A stretch of 26,734 nucleotides of DNA from Treponema sp. (lineage in GTDB: Bacteria > Spirochaetota > Spirochaetia > Treponematales > Treponemataceae). Each line of letters starts with the position of its first letter. Position 1 is the first letter of the stretch. Shown here piece after piece: positions 13,362 through 19,740 of this stretch. The notes beneath the pieces were generated by a model. That model was not told the origin of the DNA. It saw only the letters and a list, made by a program, of their open reading frames with translations, and searched no databases. Made by a program: the position numbers and the translations under genes. Location of the stretch: contig JAEETM010000045.1 of NCBI GenBank assembly GCA_016290335.1, positions 1-26,734 on the forward strand, given 5' to 3'.

Positions 13362-15629
13362 ATGAATGTAGTAATAGTGACGCCACCTCTTGTACAGCTT
13401 AATTGTCCGTATCCTGCGGGCGGGTATTTGAAGGGATTTTTTAAAGAGTTTGTTCCGGGACTGAATGAAAAGGGGGGACAGACTTGCGTAAAATGGATGG
13501 ACCTCAATATTGAGCTTTTTCATGCTGTTTTTTGTGCAGATGGATTGCGGCGGTTGTTTGAACTTACCGGAAAAAAGGTGCTCCAGCTGGTGGCAGAGGC
13601 GGAAAAACAGGGAGATGAGGGGACAGCCTTTAATTTGAGGCGGTATATCAGCTCTAAAGATTCCTGGTGCGATTGGATAGATTTTATAGTTGAGATTTTG
13701 TGCGATGGTTCAAAGGCTTTTAGCGGCAGAGAAAAGGCTCATCAGTTTTTATTTTCGCCCTTTGTGCCGCGTGGAAACCGTATGGACAGCTTTCTGGCAG
13801 GGCTTGGACGTGAGCCAACGGTTGATGATGTGCGTTTTTTGTGTTCCTATGCGCTTGCCGACCTTGCAGATTACATCACTTTTGCGTTTGATAAGGATTT
13901 TTCGCTGATTCGCTATGCCGAAGAGGTTACTGCAGTAGAAAAGCTTGATTTTCTGGAAGTTGAAAGGCATCTTGAGTCGCCGGTTTTAAAGTATTTTTAT
14001 GAGCCGGTGCTGGAAAAGTGTTTTAATAAGGATGATGAGGAGCCTTTGAGTGGTAATTTAACTGAATCTTCTGCAGGAAAGAAGACTTTATTCTGCGTTT
14101 CCGTTCCATTTGCCGGTACTTTTGTTCCGGCGTTGTACACAGCCCGTTTTATTAAGAAAAAGTTTGGTCAGAATGCGATTGTAAGTCTTGGCGGCGGCTT
14201 TGTAAATACAGATTTACGTGATTTTTCCGACCCGCGCTTTACCGCTTATGCTGATATGCTCAGCTTTGACCGTGGTTATGGCAGTTATATCGGCTTATTT
14301 AAGATGATGGCAGCTGAATCGGGGTGGAAATCATTAAAGGATGTTGTGAAGAATTGTGACGGTTTGTACAAACTGAGGATTTTTGCTGATAATGGGGACA
14401 ACCCTGCTTCAAAAGTCCTCTGGCACGATGAAGAGCTTGAAAAACAGGAAGACTTGATTACAGCCGAAGTTGTCCCCGATTATTCTGATATTGATTTTTC
14501 ACGGTATCCACGTGTCTGCGATGAAAAAAATCCCATGCACAGGCTCTGGACAGACGGCACCTGGCTTAAAGCCTATCTTGCACACGGCTGTTACTGGCAC
14601 AAATGTGCTTTTTGCGACACAAAGCTTGATTATGTTTGCGGTTACAAGCCTGTAAATGTGGAAAAGCTTTTTAATGGTCTGCTTTCAGCTGCCGGTCAGA
14701 AGGGTATTTACGGAATCCATTTTGTTGATGAAGCTCTTCCGGCTGCCTGTCTGAAAAAGTTTGCCCTGCTTAATGCGCAAAATGGTAAAAAGCTTTATTT
14801 TTGGGGAAATATCCGATTTGAAAAGGTTTTTACTAAGGATTTTGCGGCTTTTTTAAGCTACTGCGGCTTTGGGGCTGTTAGTGCTGGAATTGAAGTTGCA
14901 ACGGGGACAGGCTTGGAAAACATAAAAAAGGGGACAGACCTGGATTCTATTGTTTCTGCTTGCGCTGCCTTTAAGGAAGCTGGTATTCTTGTTCATGCGT
15001 ATATGATTTACGGCTTCTGGTATGATACAGCCCAGACGATTATTGATTCTATGGAAACGCTTCGTCAGTTTTTTGAAGCAGGACTTCTGGATTCGGCCTT
15101 CTGGCATAAGTTTTCGCTGACTAAAAATTCTGAGCTTTATGAAAAGCTTAAAGCCTCCTGGAAGGGTGGGGCAGAGTTTACAAAATATGGCCGCCCGCTG
15201 GAAACAGCCCTTGATTCCTGGATGCATGGCAAAAAGCTTGAACAGAAGGTGCAGAAGTGGTTTGATTTCCCGGTTCCGGCTCCAACTGTCAAAAAGGATT
15301 TTGTCGACAAAGCGATTGAACGCTACGAACAGGTGAGCAGTTCTAAAACAAAAGGTGAACCTTACTGGCTTGGAAGCACTCCAATCCTTGGGGACAACTC
15401 TGAACTTCACTGGTTTTATCTTCAGGAAGAATACAGTGTCCGAGCCAGAGATTTATTTGGCAGTAAAGATGATGATACTCCATCATCATTTATAGAACTT
15501 TTATGCGGTTTGCGCCCGGAATGCCCCGAAGAAGTCAGGCAAAAAAATATCCTGCAGATAACTAAATCCGCAGGATTACAAAAAGCATTGGAAAAGCTGC
15601 ACAACAAAGGGCTGGTGTTTATCCCGTAA
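13362..15629 (+). CDS. B12-binding-type radical SAM protein with CX4CX2C cluster motif
   Basis: About 755 aa. The N-terminus MNVVIVTPPLVQ and a Rossmann-like region (CVSVPFAGTFVPALYTARF...IVSLGGGFVN, ~245-330) resemble the cobalamin-binding half of B12-dependent radical SAM enzymes, but no DxHxxG motif is visible, so cobalamin may be bound base-on or not at all. The radical SAM barrel begins at GCYWHKCAFCDTKLDYV: Cys410, Cys415 and Cys418 give CX4CX2C instead of CX3CX2C. Downstream features fit the fold (GIHFVDEAL; YFWGNIRFE; GIEVATGTG, where SAM-binding residues are expected). The C-terminal ~150 aa are unassigned. Substrate unknown. The start at 13362 rather than the 21-codon longer frame follows from the promoter and protein beginning. 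It converges with murA, overlapping by 11 bp. Confidence 0.82.
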   Translation: MNVVIVTPPLVQLNCPYPAGGYLKGFFKEFVPGLNEKGGQTCVKWMDLNIELFHAVFCADGLRRLFELTGKKVLQLVAEAEKQGDEGTAFNLRRYISSKDSWCDWIDFIVEILCDGSKAFSGREKAHQFLFSPFVPRGNRMDSFLAGLGREPTVDDVRFLCSYALADLADYITFAFDKDFSLIRYAEEVTAVEKLDFLEVERHLESPVLKYFYEPVLEKCFNKDDEEPLSGNLTESSAGKKTLFCVSVPFAGTFVPALYTARFIKKKFGQNAIVSLGGGFVNTDLRDFSDPRFTAYADMLSFDRGYGSYIGLFKMMAAESGWKSLKDVVKNCDGLYKLRIFADNGDNPASKVLWHDEELEKQEDLITAEVVPDYSDIDFSRYPRVCDEKNPMHRLWTDGTWLKAYLAHGCYWHKCAFCDTKLDYVCGYKPVNVEKLFNGLLSAAGQKGIYGIHFVDEALPAACLKKFALLNAQNGKKLYFWGNIRFEKVFTKDFAAFLSYCGFGAVSAGIEVATGTGLENIKKGTDLDSIVSACAAFKEAGILVHAYMIYGFWYDTAQTIIDSMETLRQFFEAGLLDSAFWHKFSLTKNSELYEKLKASWKGGAEFTKYGRPLETALDSWMHGKKLEQKVQKWFDFPVPAPTVKKDFVDKAIERYEQVSSSKTKGEPYWLGSTPILGDNSELHWFYLQEEYSVRARDLFGSKDDDTPSSFIELLCGLRPECPEEVRQKNILQITKSAGLQKALEKLHNKGLVFIP

Positions 15630-16905
15630 CTTCCACTTTTTCTATATGAGCACCAAGCTTTTGCAGCTGGCCAACTAAATCTTCGTAGCCGCGCTCAATC
15701 TGGTAAACGTTGCTTATTCTGCTTTCGCCGTGGGCACACATTGCCGCAATCACCATAGCCATACCGGCGCGGATATCAGGCGAAACAAGATGGTCTCCGT
15801 GCAAGACACTCGGCCCACACACTACAGCCCGGTGAGGATCACACAAGGTAATCTTGGCACCCATACTAATCAATTTATCTACAAAGAACATTCGGCTTTC
15901 GAACATCTTTTCAAAAATCAAAACTGTACCGTCCACCTGAGTAGCAACAACTGTCATAATCGAAGTCAAATCAGCAGGGAAGCCAGGCCAAGGCATATCG
16001 TCAATCTTTGGAATTGCGTTGCCCAAATCATCATTAACCTTAAGTTCCTGAATGTTAGGAACAGTTAACTCATCGCCTTCAATGCGCCAGGTAATTCCAA
16101 GCTTTGCAAAGCTGTATTTAAGCGGGCGCATTTCTTCCGGGCGAACACCTTTAATTGTAATGCGACCTTTTGTTGCAGCCGCCATACCTATATATGAACC
16201 AATTTCAATATAATCAGGTCCTATTGTAAACTCGCAGCCGTGGAGCTTCTTTACACCTTCAATCCGAAGGATATTGCTGCCAATTCCAGTGATTTTTGCG
16301 CCCATAAGGTTGAGCATTTTGCAGATATCCTGAACGTGTGGTTCGCTTGCACAGTTTTGAAGGATGGTTGTGCCCTCTGAAAGTGCTGCGGCCATAACTG
16401 CGTTTTCGGTGGCGGTTACCGAAGCTTCATCAAGGAAGATGTCGGCACCTACAAGCTTGGTTGCGGTGAAGTCAAAGCAGCCGTTTACATGAATGTTTAC
16501 ACCAAGGGCCTGGAGCGCGAGAAAATGAGTGTCTACACGGCGGCGACCGATTACATCTCCACCAGGCGGTGTCATTTTACACTTTCCTGTACGAGCCAAG
16601 AGTGGGCCTGCGAATACGATTGAGCCCCGGATTTTTTTATTCAGCTCCGACGGGAGTTCCGAGCTTTTTACTTCCTCGCACTGAATCTCCCAGCTGTTTT
16701 TATCAAGGCTTTTGACCTTTGCTCCAAGAGCCTTGAGAATCTCAATCATTACTTTTGTATCCTGGATTTCAGGAATGTTGTGGAGGATTACTGGTTCGCT
16801 TGTTAATAATGTAGCTGCCAGACATGGAAATGCCGCATTTTTGTTTCCGCTGGCTTTTACGGTACCCTGAATAGGATAGCCGCCTTCAATAAGGTATTCA
16901 TGCAT
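15619..16905 (-). CDS. murA: UDP-N-acetylglucosamine 1-carboxyvinyltransferase (MurA, Asp117 variant)
   Basis: First committed step of peptidoglycan synthesis: enolpyruvyl transfer from PEP to UDP-GlcNAc in the cytoplasm. 428 aa. Catalytic Lys22 is in KASGNKNAA. The flexible active-site loop reads PPGGDVIGRRRVDTH, so the residue equivalent to E. coli Cys115 is Asp117 (GAT, 16555-16557). Asp here is known in naturally fosfomycin-resistant MurA enzymes such as those of Mycobacterium tuberculosis, Chlamydia and Borrelia. The rest is well conserved (PDYIEIGSYIGMAA, DIRAGMAMVIAA, ERGYEDLVGQLQKLGA). The start is ATG 16905 with AAGG 7-10 bases upstream; the longer TTG frame is not preferred. The 46-bp gap after pepT suggests a pepT-murA operon. 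Confidence 0.96.
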   Translation of the reverse strand: MHEYLIEGGYPIQGTVKASGNKNAAFPCLAATLLTSEPVILHNIPEIQDTKVMIEILKALGAKVKSLDKNSWEIQCEEVKSSELPSELNKKIRGSIVFAGPLLARTGKCKMTPPGGDVIGRRRVDTHFLALQALGVNIHVNGCFDFTATKLVGADIFLDEASVTATENAVMAAALSEGTTILQNCASEPHVQDICKMLNLMGAKITGIGSNILRIEGVKKLHGCEFTIGPDYIEIGSYIGMAAATKGRITIKGVRPEEMRPLKYSFAKLGITWRIEGDELTVPNIQELKVNDDLGNAIPKIDDMPWPGFPADLTSIMTVVATQVDGTVLIFEKMFESRMFFVDKLISMGAKITLCDPHRAVVCGPSVLHGDHLVSPDIRAGMAMVIAAMCAHGESRISNVYQIERGYEDLVGQLQKLGAHIEKVEVTG

Positions 16906-16950
16906 ATTTGTGCCTTGAGATAATAGTTTATTACTGTTCAACCTTCGGTT

Positions 16951-18144
16951 CTATTCGATTTGAGACAGTAGATTAATGAGAACATCGGCAGCTTTTGACA
17001 TTTGGTTTAGGGAAACCCATTCATTTCTTGAATGAATCTCGTGAGCACCTGTGAAAATGTTAGGAGTAGGGATTCCCATTTCTGTAAGCCGAGAGCCGTC
17101 CGTTCCACCGCGTATAGGTTTTCTGATGATTTGAACTCCAGCTGCATGGTAAGCTTTTTCCAATTGCTCTACAACCTGTGGATTCTGTTCCATTTTATCA
17201 TGCATATTCAGATATTGCTGCTTAAAGCTTGCTTTTGCTTTTCCGCCAAAGCTGGCTTCTACACCGCGGACAAGCTTTTCTACAATCACTTTTTCTTCTT
17301 CAATTTCATCTGTTGTAAAGGCACGGAGCAATAAATCAACCTGCGCACTTTCAATTGTTCCGCTGATTCGCATTGGCGCAATAAAGCCTTCGTAGTTTGC
17401 TGTAGTTTCCGGGGCTCTGTGACGTGGCAGACCTGAAACAAAAGCCGATGCCATTACTGTTGCATTTACCATTCCGCCTTCCTTTGCATAACCGGTATGT
17501 GTTGCTTTTCCTGTAAAAGTGATTGAAGCACTCCAGGCATTAAAGCATTCTGTTTCCATTTCTCCAAGATTTCCGCCGTCCACTGTGTATGCCGCCTTTG
17601 ACTTGATAAGCTTGAGTGGAACCTTATCCATACCATGCCCCGTTTCTTCATCCGGCGAAAACATAACTTCTACAGGCCTGTGCGTTATCTGTGGATTTTC
17701 TACCAGAAAGGCTACCGCACTCATAATTGCCGCAACTCCAGCCTTATCATCGCCGCCCAAAAGGGTAGTGCCGTCCGAAGTGATGATGATGTCATCTTCC
17801 CCAGATGTTTGTGTATGCTTAATCTGCGGTTTTACATCCTTTCCGCTCACTTCTTCAGTTGTATCCATGTGAGCCATCAGCAAAACAGACTCAGCCTTTG
17901 CCCCTTCATCATTTCCCGGCAAAAATCCGTACACATAACAGTCTTTAGTCACCTGAACATTCTGCAGGCCCAGCTCTTTCAGTTCACTTTCCAGTACCTT
18001 AGCCAGATCAAACTGCCTTTCGGTAGAAGGAAAAACACCTTTTTCGGCTAGTTCTTCATTGCTTTCTGTCCAGATTTTTACATAGCGCACAAAGCGGTCC
18101 ATCAATTTATTTTTGTAATTTTCGTTATCGTAAATGTAATTCAT
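16951..18144 (-). CDS. pepT: Peptidase T (tripeptide aminopeptidase)
   Basis: Cytoplasmic zinc aminopeptidase of the M20 family that releases the N-terminal residue from tripeptides. About 397 aa, the usual PepT length. Metal-site motifs in order: AHMDTTEEVSG (first His-x-Asp), LLGGDDKAGVAAI (bridging Asp), SPDEETGHGMD (general-base Glu-Glu), VDGGNLGEMETECFNA, and the final ligand His in TGAHEIHSRNEWVS; GGTDGSRLTEMGIPTPN is also diagnostic. A longer frame begins at GTG 18171, but AATAAT (18151-18156) lies inside it and ATG 18144 follows by six bases, so 18144 is preferred. It precedes murA on the same strand with no terminator between them, so they are probably cotranscribed. Confidence 0.95.
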   Translation of the reverse strand: MNYIYDNENYKNKLMDRFVRYVKIWTESNEELAEKGVFPSTERQFDLAKVLESELKELGLQNVQVTKDCYVYGFLPGNDEGAKAESVLLMAHMDTTEEVSGKDVKPQIKHTQTSGEDDIIITSDGTTLLGGDDKAGVAAIMSAVAFLVENPQITHRPVEVMFSPDEETGHGMDKVPLKLIKSKAAYTVDGGNLGEMETECFNAWSASITFTGKATHTGYAKEGGMVNATVMASAFVSGLPRHRAPETTANYEGFIAPMRISGTIESAQVDLLLRAFTTDEIEEEKVIVEKLVRGVEASFGGKAKASFKQQYLNMHDKMEQNPQVVEQLEKAYHAAGVQIIRKPIRGGTDGSRLTEMGIPTPNIFTGAHEIHSRNEWVSLNQMSKAADVLINLLSQIE

Positions 18145-18150
18145 GTTTAC

Positions 18151-18179
18151 ATTATTACATTTTTCAAACACTTATACAA
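18151..18179 (-). promoter_or_regulatory. Promoter of pepT-murA; predicts leaderless mRNA
   Basis: Minus strand: -35-like TTGTAT (18174-18179, weak), 17-bp spacer, -10 AATAAT (18151-18156), six bases, ATG 18144. The -35 abuts the first AAATGGCTCCC repeat. Confidence 0.45.
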
Positions 18180-18272
18180 ATGGCTCCCGGAAATCATTTT
18201 TTAACATATATCTGAAAATGGCTCCCAGTCGAGTGACGTCTTTTTTTAATCACTTGTGTAAAAATGATTTCC
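18178..18272. repeat. Perfect 13-bp inverted repeat plus 11-bp direct repeat in divergent intergenic region
   Basis: GGAAATCATTTTT at 18189-18201 is the exact inverse of AAAAATGATTTCC at 18260-18272, with 58 bp between the arms. AAATGGCTCCC occurs at 18178-18188 and again at 18216-18226 (38-bp period). The arms extend imperfectly outward (GGCT before the left arm, AGCC after the right). The pattern lies between the divergent pepT and 471-aa protein genes and could be an operator, a transcript hairpin or the remnant of a small mobile repeat. Confidence 0.7.
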
Positions 18273-18283
18273 ATAGCCTTTTC

Positions 18284-18289
18284 TATAAT
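18284..18289 (+). promoter_or_regulatory. Possible -10 box for the 471-aa protein / binding-protein pair
   Basis: A perfect TATAAT lies 35 bp before the ATG at 18325 and just beyond the right arm of the inverted repeat. No matching -35 is evident at 16-18 bp, so the repeat region may recruit an activator. No clear Shine-Dalgarno precedes the ATG. Confidence 0.35.
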
Positions 18290-18324
18290 TCAAGAATTTC
18301 AACTATATGGTCGATAAATAAGAT

Positions 18325-19740
18325 ATGGAAGAAAACCAAAATTTTGTAGAAAGACTAGAATCTTCAATATTAAAGAAAAAAGACTGGTTTGACTCATCTC
18401 AGCTGCCAGCTGCTATGGAGCAATACAGACTTATGCTTGTTTGTGTAAAAACAATCAACGAAAATCTTGTAAAGCGCTCAATAGTCACTCCAGACCCATA
18501 CAAATGGGATAAACGTATTTCTGAAGTTGTAGTTCCTCCGGCAGATCCTTTTACCGAGCAGGATTTTGGACAAGTCCTTGGAGAGAGACTTTCAACTTAC
18601 GAAACAATGCTTGATTTTGTATGTAATTACTATCGTTTTACTGTAGAAACTTTACCAGTTCAAAAGGTTAAGCTCCTTGTTGATTTGAATAAGTGTTTTC
18701 AGTGGGATAATCTTACAACTGCAAATGGAAATCCTAATACTCAGGGATTGGCAACAGCAATTCAGAGAGTAAAAACAAACGCTCCAAACATGACGCTCAG
18801 TATGATAAATGACAGCGTAGATAAGTGTCAGAAAGCGTATGGATTTATTACAAAAACTCTTTCGGAGCTTGCCGGTTTCCAGCGTGAATACTATAAATAT
18901 TCAATCCGTAAGGAAGTAATGGGCAACCCTGAGTATGATAAGGGTAAAGCTACCTCAGCAGAAAGCGAAGTTGCCGAAATTAAACGTGCTTTTGGTAAGG
19001 TGATGGGCAAAAAGCCTTTCTATGCTGATCTTGTTGGCGAAATTGCCGAAGAAGATTTATCAGAAGACAGGGAAAGAATGCAGGAAATGATTCTTGCAAA
19101 GCTTGGAATCAAACAGACAGAAGTAAAGCAGAAGCCTAGAGGTCCAAGCTCGAAGGAAATCCTTATGGGTTCTGTTCAGGCTCTTGGCGGAATTGCACCT
19201 GTTCTTTCTCAGTTGTACATAAAGCTTGCAGAAAACTTTGACCTTCTTTTCTATGTTAAAAAGACCTTCTTTAGAAAAATAATGCAGGCTCTTAGAAAAG
19301 CAATGAACCTTGCAGATAAAGAACGCACCTGTACAATTCCGGTTGTAGACCAGAAAACAGGCGCCAAAACTACTCAAAAAATCAAAGTAAACGAAATGCT
19401 TGCCGATCTGGACAGCAAAAAACGAATCTATTCGGGTATTGCTGCAAAGGGAATTGAGTACGCAAAAATAGAAGGTGCATCTGAAACTGCAATCCTTACT
19501 TTTGTAAACAAGCAGATTTCCGAAAATCAGGCATTATTTACTACACTGAATGCCCTTGATGATTATTTTAAGGCAAATGTAGAAGTCCTGCTGCGCCCTA
19601 AGGTTAAGGGAATGAAAATTGATTTGTCATCTTACAGAAATGCAATAATCAATGTAAATAAGAAAAGGGGAGAATACGTATCTCTCAAGGAAGAAGTGAG
19701 CCAGATGCGTAAGCTTGGAATAACTAATGGAAAAATATAG
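18325..19740 (+). CDS. Unrecognised helical cytoplasmic protein (471 aa)
   Basis: I do not recognise a domain. The protein has no signal peptide or convincing membrane segment, is rich in Lys, Glu, Leu and Ala and looks mostly alpha-helical. Notable stretches are a conserved-looking WDKRISEVVVPPADPF near residue 55, an extended linker around 225-275 (DLSEDRERMQEMILAKLG, then KQKPRGPSSKEILMG) and a charged C-terminus (KKRGEYVSLKEEVSQMRKLG). It is probably real: the frame is long and open, base composition matches its neighbours, and its last 14 bases overlap the start of the solute-binding protein, implying translational coupling. A partner or regulatory role for that protein is only inference. 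The start is uncertain because no good Shine-Dalgarno is seen. Confidence 0.75.
   Translation: MEENQNFVERLESSILKKKDWFDSSQLPAAMEQYRLMLVCVKTINENLVKRSIVTPDPYKWDKRISEVVVPPADPFTEQDFGQVLGERLSTYETMLDFVCNYYRFTVETLPVQKVKLLVDLNKCFQWDNLTTANGNPNTQGLATAIQRVKTNAPNMTLSMINDSVDKCQKAYGFITKTLSELAGFQREYYKYSIRKEVMGNPEYDKGKATSAESEVAEIKRAFGKVMGKKPFYADLVGEIAEEDLSEDRERMQEMILAKLGIKQTEVKQKPRGPSSKEILMGSVQALGGIAPVLSQLYIKLAENFDLLFYVKKTFFRKIMQALRKAMNLADKERTCTIPVVDQKTGAKTTQKIKVNEMLADLDSKKRIYSGIAAKGIEYAKIEGASETAILTFVNKQISENQALFTTLNALDDYFKANVEVLLRPKVKGMKIDLSSYRNAIINVNKKRGEYVSLKEEVSQMRKLGITNGKI

Noticed and set aside
13474..15396. GGGGACA clusters as evidence that the radical SAM gene was recently inserted with a mobile element
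   Set aside because: No transposase, terminal inverted repeat or target duplication is visible, and the gene uses a promoter of the same form as its neighbours.
14853..15410. 185-codon open frame on the minus strand inside the radical SAM gene
   Set aside because: It is antisense to a strongly supported gene, has a Cys/Phe/Arg-rich composition typical of a shadow frame, and lacks a Shine-Dalgarno or recognisable domain.
18178..18272. Repeats as a CRISPR array
   Set aside because: There are only two copies of an 11-bp word and one inverted pair, with unequal spacers and no cas genes nearby.
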